From assembly GCA_003427395.1 (NCBI GenBank), contig BFEA01000025.1:2297904-2361903 (forward strand): 64,000 nucleotides of DNA, written 5' to 3'. Below are positions 31,991 through 45,100 of the stretch, in pieces. Numbering within the stretch: position 1 is the first letter of the stretch; every line of letters starts with the position of its first letter. The notes under the pieces were generated by a model that was not told where the DNA came from, did not search any database, and saw nothing but the letters and a program-made list of their open reading frames with translations. The stretch comes from Chara braunii. Its lineage: Eukaryota > Streptophyta > Charophyceae > Charales > Characeae. Both the position numbers and the translations under genes were made by a program.

Positions 31991-34200
31991 CCCATGCATA
32001 TATATATAGCATGTATATATATACATAAATATATATAGATGGTCGTCAACGCATGAAACGAAACATGCCGCTTCTCAATTTATCACACCTATACATATTG
32101 CACACTGTTGAGCTTAACAGTACACATTGATGCTAAACAGCAGTCGAGGTTCACGTGGATTATCACTTAACAATAAAATCAGTTAGGTGATTTTCCACAC
32201 TGTTGAGGGTTCAGCCTCGCCGAAACAGTTTGTTACAACCCCTTCTTTCTCGTCCTCTTCTCCCTCTCTGCCTATCGTTGAGTCAGCGAGACTCCGACGA
32301 AATAGTTTCTGAAAGCCCCTCGTTCCTTGTTTTCTTTCTCCTATGTGACTACGAATTGCCAGACAGTTATATTTGACAATATATATATAGTAACCACGGG
32401 CCCGGACACTGGACACTTGCCGATTGTCTTCCAGACTATGCCCGGTCTTTTCAGTGATCAGGACACCACCAGACACCCGAACACCCTGACATCACGGACC
32501 CGGACAGTCCAGACCAATGTCAAGAGGTACAAAATGTCCAGACTGGTAAAAAAAACAAAAGAGAACAGAAAGGGGGCATTGGGTGGATGGGTGGGGGTGC
32601 TGGCATGCACTCCAATGATTTGCACTTTATAGTTTCGGCAACAGAGCACCTTTCTTGCTGCAAATGAACAAGCACATACAACTAGCAGAAATGCAAAGTC
32701 GCAAACAGTGCAAACCAGGCATAATACTTTGAATTGTCATCAAAACACTCAGTAAGAAACAGAGAAAACAAATTTGAAAATAATATGATCAACTAATTTA
32801 ACTTTGAATTAGGTGATTTAACCTCATAACTTCGTATAAATCACAAGTTCGAACTTTACACGTCAATTTAGAACGTCAGAGTCTTCGTACTGGCACCACT
32901 GTCAGTACTCTCTCTCTCTCTCNCTCTCCCTCTCTAGAGCGGACAGCAGCGGTGGGCGGCATGTCAAAACAGCCGCCTTGCAATTGCCTGTGTGAAGCCC
33001 GCCACACCAAAAACCTGCAGTGTCTTGTGTCCATACCTCTAGGCCCTGCCGGGGGGGTGAAATGCCCAGGACCCGAACGACATCCCGGTCACCAATTTTG
33101 TTTCTCCGATTTTTCCCCTTAGTGCCTCCATCCAGAGATCAATTCACCAGACCTGGACACGTTCTTCCGAACTTTCTGGAACCTGGTCAGACGTCCCGGG
33201 TCGATTACCATGAGAAATATGTATATAGCGTCAACGGGCTAAGACTCTTTACACAGTGCCCAAGGAGTCTCTCATGGTTGCAGTTCAATTCACAATAGGC
33301 TAAGACTCGGTACCATTCCCCTTGCTAATGATAGGATGCGAAAAAAAACACGGTCCTGTGAGTGTACCTGAAATGAGTGGCCCTTGTTTTCTCCCAAATG
33401 TTTTTTCTCGCCCATATGAAAAACAGGCTGCCTTACTTTGCTAACAATCCACCAAGCTGTTTGACCATCGGAACGAAATTCGACCAAAAACAGCTTTCGT
33501 GTTAGCATGGAACATTTTTCTTCACGACCCTACACACAAACCGTTCTGCCAACCATGGCAGGAGGAGCCTCGAACATACCACATCGTAGTGTTAAGGCCC
33601 CAAGAAGGTCGAGAGACGGATGGAAGTATTATTAATAGCACTAACGTACAAAGGGGACTATGGTTTTCGAAATAATAAGGGCAAGGCGCTCTGCAGGAAA
33701 CCAGGAGATTAAAGAAGGGGGGGGGGGGGGGGGAGCTTTAGGACAACCTAGACAATAGCATATATAAAGGAGATTTTGACGGGCACATCGTAACAGATAG
33801 GACTTTGTCCTTGCTCGGTGGAAAATGTACGTTCCGGGTAAGTACGGGGAGCACATCGTTCGCCCGCTCGTCGGGGACCCTTGCCTCATTAGTGCAATCT
33901 GCAGGCACAAATACCTTCTTACAATTAGGACCGTTCCCTGGTGTAGCAATGGGGTAATGATGAGAAAAATAAAGGTTGGATAACCTGAAAAACAGCAAAA
34001 CCGGGAAATTCAAGGAGAAAACGAAGAACGAGGAGAACATAGAGAATCAATGATGCTGGAAACTTTACTCGAACGAAAGAAAATGAAAAAGAATTAATAG
34101 GGGGGACAGAGGGAGGGATGGGCCGATAGGTCCATAATGACTGGGTACTACCTAAAAAATTATTAGAGGAAGAACGCAAGGAAGAACGAGCACAAAGCGA
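31991..34200. other. No gene seen
   Basis: Contains TATA dinucleotide runs (32000-32035), a repeated motif GACGAAA(C/T)AGTTT near 32215 and 32290 that also occurs near 28590, one undetermined base at 32923 in a CT run and a G run at 33718-33734. No domain was recognised in any open frame. Confidence 0.45.
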
Positions 34201-34202
34201 AG

Positions 34203-34370
34203 TTAAGCCAACAGTACCTCGCTCAGCGTTCGGCCGCAGGCCTTCCCGTATACGCGCCCCAGCCTCAGGCTGGTCGGCCAAGGGAAGGCCCGGTCGTAGC
34301 GCCAAGGCCGGGCCCTGCTTCTGTAAGAACGACACACGATCAAAAAGAAAGAAGGAAAAAAAAATGAAAT
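34203..34370 (+). repeat. SINE-like element, family S1, plus orientation
   Basis: TTAAGCCAACAGTACCTCGC matches the S1 head and the sequence ends in an A-rich AAAAAGAAAGAAGG tail at about 34365. The GC-rich middle has diverged and gained a palindrome (AGCCTCAGGCT). Confidence 0.5.
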
Positions 34371-34458
34371 ACACACACAAAACAAAACCGGGAAAACAGT
34401 TAAGTCGTGAGAGAGAGGAAGAGAGAGAGAGAGAGAGTCTATTCTCGAAAAACGAAAC

Positions 34459-34498
34459 GGGAATGCATCTTCCCGCTATCGCGGGAAAATGCATTCCC
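34459..34498. repeat. 18-bp-arm hairpin
   Basis: GGGAATGCATCTTCCCGC (34459-34476) pairs with 34481-34498 across a TATC loop with a single mismatch. Confidence 0.8.
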
Positions 34499-34531
34499 GC
34501 TCCCTTTCTCGAACGAGCTAGAGAGAGAGAG

Positions 34532-34681
34532 GGGCGGCGAGCTCGCCACAACCCTCCGTGCAGGTCGCCGCCACTCTCTCTCTCTCTCTCGCGCGCGTCG
34601 CGGCTGGGCTCATGGTACTACGCCCTCCATAGGATGAGCAAAATCGAATGAATTTGGCGCTATAGCGTGGGAATATACATT
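34532..34681 (-). repeat. SINE-like family S2, copy 1
   Basis: Read on the minus strand it starts TGTATATTCCCACGCTATAGC and continues with AAATTCATTCGATTTTGCTC, a (GA)n tract and a GC-rich end. The head is duplicated at 34683-34721. Confidence 0.6.
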
Positions 34682-34761
34682 GGGGACTGAATCTGGCGCT
34701 ATAGCGTGGGAATATACATTGCTTTGTTTTTGTGTGTGTGTGTGTGTGAGAGAGAAAGAGA

Positions 34762-34915
34762 GGGGCAGCGAGTTCGCCGCGACCCTCCGAGCAGGTCACC
34801 ACCTCTCTCTCTCTCTCTCTCTCTCTTCGCGGTTGGCCTCATGATGTACTGCACTCTCCATACGATGAGCAAAATCGAATGAATGTGGCGCTAGAGTGTG
34901 GGAATATACAGTGCC
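34762..34915 (-). repeat. SINE-like family S2, copy 2
   Basis: Same layout as the copy at 34532, in the same orientation, about 85 percent alike by eye. It directly abuts the tail of an S1 element. Confidence 0.6.
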
Positions 34916-34918
34916 TTA

Positions 34919-35072
34919 CTTTTTTTTTTTCGTTTTTTTTTTTCCCGTTTTATTCATTCTTTCACTCCGACGTTCGGAATGCCTGCGCCAAGTACGCCGA
35001 GCCTCGGCACGGACCGGCGTACCAGTCGGCCCAGGCTCGGACTCGATAGCTGGGCCAGGTACTGGTGGTTTA
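34919..35072 (-). repeat. SINE-like element, family S1, best copy
   Basis: Close relative of the element at 15-172, with head TTAAACCACCAGTACCTGG at 35072 and an A-rich tail (T-rich on the plus strand) at 34919-34960. Confidence 0.65.
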
Positions 35073-35687
35073 AGGGAGAACACGACCACCGCAGATTCAT
35101 AAATCCAGTCGAAATTTTGCCGACGCCCTATGCTCCACAAGTGCATTGCATACATTGCATTTGCTATATGTGAATTGAAACAATAAACGTTGGATGAGCG
35201 ATTTAAGACTAACGTGAAAAAAAAGGGTAGCAAGACTGAGCAGTGAAATCAAGTTGCGAACTTCAAAGCATTCTTACCACGACACATGTCATAATGCTTT
35301 ATACAACTTTTATTATTTATAAAACAGAATAGTATTTTTTTCTCATTCAAGAATTACAAATCTTAACGACGCAATCAAGTGAACTTGAGGACAAGGAGAG
35401 ATGAATCCTGGCACGTCGTGGTACGTACACCTGAAATAAAAAAGGAAAATTGGAGATGAATTCATTTTTGGAGTGAAAAATGTACAAGCGTTGCACTCAA
35501 ACCTCCAATACCTCTCCCACCCAGAAACAAATTCCCCGTCGATTAACATTAAGTGGCCCCACGCAAGCGAGCCAACCAGAGTTTTATGCCACGCAGGGCC
35601 CCCTACCGAAGAATGGAAAAGCTACTGGCAAGTGGCAGCACTCGGTGAAAGTGTAAGAGTCAAAAGGCAATCACGTTATTCAACAGG

Positions 35688-35791
35688 AAACCTGCTCGGC
35701 CTTTTGCCTAAGCTCAAATTGCAATGTACCTGTTCTGATCATCAGTTTGATATCTGATTCGTGGTCCATCGGACAACACGATATTAAAAAA
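35688..35791 (+). pseudogene. U2 snRNA pseudogene, 5' half
   Basis: ACCTGCTCGGCCTTTTGCC, then CTGTTCTGATC, CAGTTTGATATCTGAT and GTGGTCCAT, down to ACACGATATTAAA, follow the first 105 nt of U2 with many changes. The branch-recognition segment is altered (ATTGCAATGTACC) and the copy stops before the Sm site. Confidence 0.8.
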
Positions 35792-35799
35792 ATATCGTC

Positions 35800-38330
35800 A
35801 AATCAGAGAAAACGAAACCTGCAACGAATGGTCACACATAAAACATATGAACGAGCTGTGGCTCTTGTTTCATACATTGAACGAGACCACTTAAGCTAGG
35901 TTGCTGCATGGAGGTTGGAGACCAAAACGACTTGCTGATTATTGCAACCCACGAGTTCACACTCAAGCACGACCTGCACAAGCACTTGCAGAAGATGGCA
36001 GAGATCATTCATTCTCTACCCAATATGAGATGACCCGTACAAGCCAGTAAGCAAACTACAACCATGAACATCCCTCATAAGGTGCTACCAATGCATAGGC
36101 TTCTATAATGCGCTGAAGTCCAAATGGTTTCAGCTTCTTACAGTGTGACGTCTTCAAACCACAATGAGATATTCTGAAGGCACCAAATTGCCAGAAAACT
36201 CTGAGCCTCGATAAATATCGGCATCGGGATGAAATGTTTGCACCGGCATCAAGACTATCGCGAACATACTATCTGTGATAGTCTGACGAAGTGCATTCGC
36301 GAAAAGGAACATAGACGCCCCTTGCAGCGATGACGTGTGGGTATTTCCTTTCTCACAGAGCAATTGACATCTTCGTTTCTAACACTTACATTCTCCTGTG
36401 CGGTCACACGCGACAGCTCTGGGCTTGAAGGGCCTCTAATATGCAACAAGTGCGTCTTTAATTGCGAATGTCGGCCCCACGCGAGCATGTCTGGAGAGAC
36501 ATGTCGCACGGGAGCTCAAAGTGTTCTTCATTACAAATGTGCGCCGCACAGGAGACCTATTCGGTACCCGGATTATACCCTATACAATAGAAAGAATCTA
36601 CTAATGGGCAACAGGTGCGTTTTTCATTGCCAACGTAGGCCTCTCACGGGAGAGCACCGATCTGCAGCCGGGTCACCCTATTCAGCATTGGCGAATGCCC
36701 AAGCCAATGACTACCATTCACGTTCTGCGCACTTCGTTGCTGAGATTTCTAACGAATGCCCTTGTCGGGTCGTTGAACGTACATCTCTCACATCGTATAT
36801 TAAATTGCAACCAGTCCAACAGCCATCACACACTTTCCTGAACCTCCCTCCACTACTACTCACCAAGTGTACCAATCCGAGAACGCAATCTCCAACAAAA
36901 ACATCAGTAAACTCCATCGCTAAATCTTTCATCGCTCATCTTCTTCGCTGTTTAATCCGCCTAGTACCTTTACCTTCTTGAAATGTCCAACAGACATGGG
37001 TAATTGACTTAGGGGCGCACGGGTGCGCAGCCCGTAGGAGACATTATTGGTGACGTTTACTAGGGTGACCGTTGCATGAGAAAAAGGAGTACTTGTGTGT
37101 ACGTGTCAAGATTAGTGTGTATGTGTTTGTGTGAAACTTCGTGTTTGTCACACCTGTTATTGTTGGAATGCGTGGGATTTAGGTAATTTGTATGGTATTA
37201 AGATATGAGAGACATTTGGCATACCTTGAGTCATAGTTGGTGTCAAGATTGGTGGCCGTTGAACCTTGGTGACGAGGCCGGTCGCATGTGTTCGAGTGTT
37301 TGTTGTAAGTTTCTTATTTTATTAACTGAAATGTGTCTGACTCAATCCGGCGCTGAACGTGCGTTTCCGGCGGTGTTTGCACTTACAAATGCAATGCAGG
37401 TGGGTCATTTCAACCTGCGGCCCAGGCCGCGCCCTGTCCGATTCAGACTTTTCCATTTTACCACGCTGACGCTGCTTTGCCACCGTTTCGACAAAAACTA
37501 GGCGCGGGATCCCACAGGCAGCTACCGGTCCCCGCATTTTTCAAAGAAACTGCCCCCCCCCCCCCAAAGTGGCGTCCCTGCACCTGCCTGCATTTCAACG
37601 ACAGGCATAACAAACGACAGCGAAAATGTATCGGGGCTAAATGTCTCAGGAGGGGGAAACGCACCGTGAGGGCTGCGAACACGGGGAGGTCAGGGTCCCC
37701 AATTGACAAACGCCGGAATCGTGCATATCAGAAAAACAAAACAAAAGAAAACAAATGATACACGAAATTCAAATAAGATCAAAAACGAAAAGACAGCCAC
37801 ATCCTCGCAAAAGCGGAGGGAGTGGAAAAGAGCGTGTGCTTCTTTCTCGTTTTTGGCAGACATTCATTCCCAAATTCGTACCACGCAAGCAACGAGCCCA
37901 CACCCGCAAGAGCAGGAGACAGAGTACCTCGTCCAAGATGAGAAAATGTGCTACTCTTTCCGTCTCTCGTGCCCACACGCACGCACGTTCATGCGCGCAG
38001 AATGTGTGCAGATTCCTTTCCTCTCCACATCACCAAACACGACAAGGGACGGAGAGAGAGAGAGAAAGCGGCCCGTAAGTTGCCTTTCCGTTCTGCACGT
38101 AAAAGAACGCGCAGCGAGAGAGTCGGAGAGAGAATACATACGTTCGCATCGCAGTGCGGAACAACTGCACGCTAAACACCGAGATTATATCCCTCTCCCC
38201 GTCCCCTTTCCCGACCCCTTCCTCCATCAATTTGAACTCTTCGTTTTTCCTCTTCCGTTTTTCATCAGTCGAAACCATTGTCTTCTTTTATTTATTTTTC
38301 CTTTCTAGAGAGAACATCAATCCCGCCACC
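35800..38330. other. No firm gene; weak internal repeats
   Basis: A 214-codon frame at 36337-36981 (plus) holds three spaced copies of a 40-bp block starting CAACAAGTGCGT or similar (36443, 36517, 36610), seen as repeated Cys/His residues in the protein. I know no matching domain, and the repeats make a chance frame more likely. 37550-37565 is a C run. The remainder shows nothing recognisable. Confidence 0.4.
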
Positions 38331-38405
38331 TGGTCGCTCTAGGCTCGGCATAGCGGTACCAGGAGTCTCCTATTTGATAGCTGAGAAGGGTGCTGACGGC
38401 CGTGA
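38331..38405 (-). repeat. SINE-like family S1, fragment
   Basis: GGCTCGGCATAGCGGTACC and GATAGCTGAGAAGGG match the middle and head of S1. The tail is missing. Confidence 0.4.
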
Positions 38406-38487
38406 CTTTTGGGGCTCGGCCAGGGGAACGCCCGGTAGCTAACCGCACGACTTTCTTTTCCCAAGAAAAAAAAAACAAAAAAAAAAG

Positions 38488-38782
38488 CTGAGCTCCCAGA
38501 GTGGCCTGGAGCCACTTGCCAGTCCGGGTCAAAAACAATTATAAACGAATAAATAAATAATTTTAACTTTGATTGGTCAAAAACAATTACAAACAAATAA
38601 ATAAATAATTTTAACTTCGATTGTTTATTTTAACTACGATCGAAATTTCGATGTTAGCCTGCGACAATAGGCTAGTTCTTTTTCGAATTTTTTCATTTCC
38701 TTCTTTCTGTTTTGCTAGGACCTTCTCTGGTCCTTGCACGGCCGGAAATAGGCTGACCCTGCCGGCCCGGCTGGGAGCCTAG
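38488..38782 (-). mobile_element. hAT-like MITE, copy G
   Basis: Ends CTGAGCTCCCAGAGTGGCC and GGCTGGGAGCCTAG have changed together (CCCAG/CTGGG in place of ACCAG/CTGGT), so the inverted repeat is kept. Length is 295 bp. Flanks AAAAAAAG and GAAAGAAG are at best a weak duplication. Confidence 0.7.
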
Positions 38783-39164
38783 GAAAGAAGGCACCCAAAA
38801 AAATAAAAAAGAAGTCTTACCTTCTCTAAGACAGAGAAAAAGCAAATCAAATAAGAGATTGAGAGCGAGCAAGAGAGAGGGTGCACTCGGGGACACCTGA
38901 ACGTTCAAAACAAAAATGAATCTGACAGCCATTTGGATGAAGATCCATTCCGTTTTGCACATTCGTTGACTCCGCCATTATGCCGAGGCAGTCCTTACAG
39001 CTCGCCGGTTCTCCCTGATAGAGAAGGGCGCAGCATTCGCTTTACCACCTCAGAAAACGCACCCAATTCTCTCTCTCGCTGCCTCTCTCCCTCATCTCTC
39101 TCTCTTCCCCGCACTTCGTGACACAGAACGCACTATATTTTTCTTCAACTGTTGAATTGTTTTT

Positions 39165-39306
39165 GTTTTCTTTTTGGAAGTAGTCTTTTGTTCAAAAGGA
39201 AGAATAAAGAAGAAAGCACCACCACCGGTACCTCTAGTCTTGGCACGGGTCACAACCAGTAGTTCGAGGGCCGGACTTAATAGCTGCGCGAGGTACTGGT
39301 GGTTAA
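39165..39306 (-). repeat. SINE-like element, family S1
   Basis: The minus strand reads TTAACCACCAGTACCTCGCG from 39306. The GC-rich middle has diverged and the tail is A/G-rich (AAGAATAAAG-type on the plus strand). Confidence 0.5.
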
Positions 39307-39309
39307 GTA

Positions 39310-42114
39310 TGGGGCTTCGCCTCACTACTTCAGCAAACTCGTTGCTTGGCGAGGTACGCTTCACAGAAGAGGATCCCACCAAAAACTTTATTTCCAGAAA
39401 ACTGGGTTGGCAAGGGTCACCGAATACGCCCGACTTCCCTGCTTGCAACTCTTTTTGGTGGGACCCTTGGGCAACCCTTATGCATGGTGCGGTTGGGACC
39501 AGTCTGGAACGCCCGCCATTCTGGACAGGCTGGCCGTTCAGTGTTCACCGAGCTCATCATAGAGTTCATTCGCATCTGGACAACATCACGACTTCCCACA
39601 TCCGCCCGATGACTTCTCTTGGCCGCACCACAATCGCCAAACGTGGATCATCTGGAGGCGATTTAGTGCCCAGTTAACATACGATCAAGCTGTGAGGTGA
39701 GGGCTCAGATTGCTGAGTTTTCGAAACCCTTTTTCTGATGCTGAGAACTCGCCACAGCATCACGTGGTGAGCAGTAGTCTTATACGGCGAGCAGTGCGGC
39801 GAGCACCGTCGTCTTTTTCACTTCTGGTACTTTCGGCGAACGGTGCGCCGAGGTCCCCTCTTGTGGAATTGATAAAGCTGACCTTCCCAGATAGTCCGTG
39901 GATCTCGTGCAAGCGGACAAGAGCCTCACCATCCACCGCGAGTTTGATTTCTCCGTGAAAATGGAGTATCCTCGGCCAAATACACAAGGAGGTGACACTC
40001 ACACCAATTTCATATACGTATCGCATGGCAGCTATATCGAGAACCCAATCGATCTCATTGTAATCAGGACAACTGCAGAGTCCAGAAACCCTTGCGAGGT
40101 ACATGACCTTGAGAGGGTCATTTAAAACACCAAATATGCCAAACGAGAATAAACCTGCCGCTACGACATGGAAAGAAACCGAAATATTGTTGTCTTTCGT
40201 ACAAGACGCGCTGCGTAGCGAAGAGACACACGCCAGCCGCTTCACAAAATTACCTCCGCTACCGCCGAACTTTCTTTTTTTTCTTCCTAATTACAACACA
40301 CTACACCTGATCTTAGCGAAAAGGATTCCGCCCAAGCCTGGCGTAAAGGCGGGTTTCTTTTTTGTCTCCCTGATTAGAAGACACACCACCTGATCTTCGC
40401 GAAAAGGCTGCCGCCCATTCGTAACAGTAAGTGTAGATCACGTCGGGACGCAAGAATCGTGATCGAGACTTCAGCTTCCGCCCAAGCTTCGGAAGTCCGG
40501 AACGATTGGGCTACCGATCTGCCATGTCGCGAGAGATTTCCGACGAGTACTTCACCACTTTGCGCGGCTCCTTGTTCGTTAATCAGAAGAGGGATTTCCA
40601 ATGGTTGCGTCGGCCAGTGGCAGTTTGGGTTTGAAGGAGAACAGAGGGAAGAGGTTTCTTAACACGGGACAAAATTAACGACTACCTACCCCTTCGGCAC
40701 GCAGGAGGTTGGAGCTGAAGACCTGATATCCGACATAGGCAATGCAGAGGACAAAAACAAAACTGGCATCTTTTGTTGCGTAAGATGTACAAATACAACA
40801 GCATGCTCGCACACACAGAACAAGCCTCAAGAACACCGGCAGACCTCTCATGTGGAAGGCTTGCCATTTAACGACTACATACGTGAAATTATTTGTCTAT
40901 CCATTCCAACATTAGCGCAACCAACCACGTTCGGTGGCAGGTCTGTTCCTGCAAGCAATCCGGGCATATATCAAAAAGCTTTTAGCAAGTTGGCGGCGAA
41001 TAGACGTACTACTGCATATACGGCGCAAAGAAGGAATGCGAAATATGTGATATTGAAGACACCAAGCCGTTCACGGAGGAGATAGACCTAACCTAGTAAA
41101 CCAAGTAATGGCACTTGAACAGAATTTACGCACAACGAAACTGAGATCGATGACTATACTTTAAGTCGGAACGGAGGACCCAACATACAGGCATCAATAT
41201 CTGGTTGTATACTACAAGGCGAAAACATCCACTATAGAGTTAAGCAGAGAATGGCGGAGCGTCGGAAAGTCTGTTTCGCATTTTTCTCGTAGAATTTAGA
41301 AGAGAAAAATGCTTTGCAACCGACGGCGCAAAAGTGGACCAGGTGCAGATAAAGGAAACAGAAATGCAGAGATTGAGAGAAAAAGAACAGAACCAGGGTG
41401 AGCCGATCGTGAGCAAAAGGTTACCAGAAGAGATAAAAGGAGAAATAGCTAAAAAAATTTAAAAAAAGTAAAAGGCAGGTCAGTTGAAGGGAAACCGGAA
41501 GCGTGGGTGAGCAGTACCCTACGTACCACAATGTCGACTTCCGAGGTATATCATTACAATCAGGCAAAACCCTCCATCAGCCTCCCAGGATACGGTATAT
41601 CAGCAGACCATGCGCAACTCGACATGAATTTCATGCGCCAGCCAGCCGGCACTCTACCGCCTCTTCCCTTCCTTCTCTTACTACTAGTGCTGATTTGTCT
41701 CTTTTCCCCCACCCTCCTCCGTAGACAATTTAACCAACGTCGCCGTCCTGACCGAATGAAACCCGAGGTTTCAGCACCGCTGAACATACATACTTGACCA
41801 CGGCGCGTACCAGACTTGGTTACCAGTGACCTATGCGACTGAATGAACAACTGACCTGGTAAGCACAGCATAAAAAGAGCTGGCAGCTAAATGCCGATGC
41901 AGGCTTAGACAGATAACGAACTACATTGGGAGTGACGGCACTCCTGCTCTAGTCATAGCGGGAGAGAGCGAGGATTCAGTTCCGGTTGTGACGCTTACTA
42001 CCCTAGATGTGTCGCGTGATAACCACGAGGAGAACACCAAAAAAGAAACAGCGAAAGAACTGAAAGCTTAAACAGGCTAACAAAAGTTAAAAAGTTTCGC
42101 CGAATCCATCAGTT
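39310..42114. other. No firm gene; 3' flank of the ALY gene
   Basis: A 161-codon minus frame (39760-40245) and the overlapping plus frames show no domain I recognise. 40290-40420 contains two U2-like fragments. 41500-42114 is the DNA downstream of the ALY stop codon and should include its 3' UTR and polyadenylation site, which I cannot place. Confidence 0.35.
40300..40407 (-). pseudogene. Two U2 snRNA 5'-end fragments in tandem
   Basis: On the minus strand CCTTTTCGCTAAGATCAGGT (40305-40324, continuing to 40300) differs from the U2 5' region at two of 25 positions. A second copy, with GCGAAGATCAGGTG, lies at 40384-40407. They sit in an about 80-bp tandem duplication. Sequence beyond the 25 nt does not follow U2. 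Confidence 0.5.
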
Positions 42115-45100
42115 TCACGGCTGCATTGCTTCCGCGTGGTACGAGTCGAGCTCCGCATCGAGTTCCTCCGCAGTCTTCGTCGGCCCATTGTCGCCGCGCC
42201 CCCTTCCGCGCCCCCCACGTCCGCGACCCCTTCCCGCTACACCGCCAGCTCCTACCCTACCGCCTCGTCCCCTGCCGCCGCTGACCCTTCCAGCACCAAT
42301 ACCCCTTCCACGGAACGCACCTCCCCTGCCATGGAAAACAACGCGGAAGCGAAGGACAACCACCACAAGTCCTCACGCGTCAGAAGCAAAGTCAAAACTG
42401 TAAATGATACACAATCAAGAACGAAAACCGAAGACGCACAGACTAGAGAGACAAAGATAACACAACCAGAATTGCATGATTTCCATTAGCCAACTCTTTT
42501 GAGTCCACAAACGGAAAGCATTTATCACCCAAAAAAACAAAACGGTAAAACCCAATGTCAATCACGCAAGCATGACTGTCTACAACGTAAGTGGCACACA
42601 CGCACACACACACACAGACCAACAAACACAGGCACAGAACAAAGAGCAACAAACACACACGCACACACAGGGCAGCAACACATTCTTGTCCAACGCTAGG
42701 CAAAGTTTCGGAGATCTGTTTTGATAGGACCGACTTTGACTCGTAAGCCCTGCAAGGGGATAACTCAACTCAGAAGAGAAACCCAACCCAGCAGAAAAAC
42801 AGAAAAGGTAAGCCGCCCGAAAGGGACACGAAAACAGAACCGTCTACGTTGCCGATCGCTTGCACACGCACATATTTCCATTCATTTTCTTGCGCCCAAG
42901 GGTTGACTAGCACCCACGACCTGAGCGCACATGTTTCCATTCATACACACACGAAGAATCATGCATTATCTTCGGGAACAGCACGCAAGTTGTACAAAAC
43001 GGCACGCTAATATCCAACCGCAAATATCCAATCGGGCGTGCACTCCAATAGATAGGCCGACGTCGGATGCGTATTTCCATCAGTTGACAGAATAGAGTCA
43101 TCGAAGGATCCACAAAATCGCCACGATAAACCTTGCAACAAAGAGCGGCAAACAGTACAATTTCACGATGTCCTTTGACAATGTCTGAGGGATGCATGCT
43201 ACCGTTGTTATAACTTGACGCTTGTATTCATTTGAAGAGGCGACGCATGTCATCACACAAAGCCACTCCCCTTTCACACGGGGACAACATTCGTTGCCGA
43301 TTTAAATTCGCCGTCCACAACTGGACCTTACGTGGGGTCCGCGGCCTGCTGGTTGAGCGGCGATATTCGGGAAATTCAAGCGTACGTTCTTTCCACGGTC
43401 TTTCGACGAATGTTCCACGGGCTATCGACGAATGCTCGACAAATTTCAGGGTAATCGACAACGTTCCAAGCACTTTCATCCTATTCAACCAACTTCTCAA
43501 TCAAAAGAAGTGAAGCTTAGCTTTTTTGACCGGATGAGAAACACTTACGAGACGACAACTGCCCGTGTTGCTCCGACGCCTCGTCCGCGACCTACTCCCA
43601 CCGTTGGAACGTTCGTTCCAATGATATCTATCTTCATCGGCTTCCCGTCGAGGAGGACATTATTATAACGCTTAACGGCGGTCAAAGCATCATTTCTCCG
43701 AGCGAAGACGACTTCCGCACTTCCCTGCAACATGAACCGGAACAAATTGAGCCATCCAAGGCCGCATCATTGGAGGATAATTGTCAGCAATTAAACGTTA
43801 AGCAAGAACGGACCATCCATCAGTTCATCCTTTGGCCCCCATATAACGCCAAGGAAAACACAAGTTCGGTAGCCAAACAAGACACATAGGGCAGTTAGGA
43901 ACTACAGCCCACTTCATTCCACTTCATAGTACTTGATTTGCAATTTTCTAATACGACAGCCCCTCCATCATCATGATAAAAAGTGCCGATGACATTTCAC
44001 TCGGAGAAACTTCGATAGCACATGTCCATCATCGATAACCCAGACTTAACAATACAAAACACTTCGGACTGAACTCCTCAAACCCAATGATATACACCCC
44101 GACACCGGTCATTCATAGAGCAAATCAATTATACTCTGTGGACATCAAAGAAAGGAAGGAATGTCAGTTACACGTGTATTCAAACATTCTCTTTCGGTAG
44201 TAGGGGAAACGATGCTGAAGCTGGCGATGATAACGAAGCCAACAAAAAATCTTTCCGGTTTCATAGTCAGAAAAATTTAGAACGATGTCGTGGACAAATC
44301 AAATTACCGTTTTGACCCGAATAGAACGCCCTGTCAATGTTTCTGTATTTAGGGCAAGCTATAATGACCAGAAACAGCGACAATGACCAACCGTCCTATT
44401 CCAGTGAAAACGGTAGGGCAAGCTATTGAGGTAACCGGTGTTCAGTTAACAGGTACAAACAAGATACACGTATCCACGGAATTTAAGCAATTTACGTTGC
44501 AACACGGAGGCCCAGTAGTATCTGTGGGGCGTTCCCACTTCGTCAATCTTCATCACCACATCCTCTCTCACATGAACAACCCATGATCGTCAATCACAGC
44601 CACAAAGAATGCTACACTCTCGTCCTAACAAATAACGATAGTAATATGGACTCAAAAAAATAACCCAAACAACAAGAGATAATAGACACTTTCTTTCAAC
44701 CCAAACACCTGCGCTTTCGTCCACGCCTTTGAACAAAAGGCAACAACGTTTCACAAGATGCAATAGACCACCCTTTAACTCAAAAATCTCAATCGGTGTG
44801 CAACGAGCGAATTAGCAAGAAGTCCACCCAGTTCACAAGTGAGCCAGATGTTCACTTTCCGCTTGAAAAAACATACAGAAACTCGTCGCTATATGCACAG
44901 AGGAATGATATGCCGTTACCAGTACATGCGGTTTTATATAATGTCGATGGTGAAATGGACGATATAGCACGTTACGTAGGGCTGGTAGCAACAACGTGGG
45001 AGTTAACAAGAAATCCACCCAGTTATATATGTCAGGCAGATAGATTTCCATTTGAGGAACAGACAAACCTACCGTTATTTGCACAAAGAACTGGTATGTT

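Noticed and set aside
32205-32240. CTGTTGAGG...CGAAAC as a hammerhead
   Set aside because: Core position A6 is T, there is no cleavage triplet in place, and the segment folds better as a simple ACTGTT/AACAGT hairpin.
36337-36981. 214-codon Cys/His-containing frame
   Set aside because: The Cys/His spacing follows a 40-bp DNA repeat and matches no zinc-finger class I know. No splice or start context supports it.
38255-38280. CTGATGA next to GTTTCGA on the minus strand near 38265
   Set aside because: Although the core heptamer is present, no GAAA or second core strand follows in hammerhead order.
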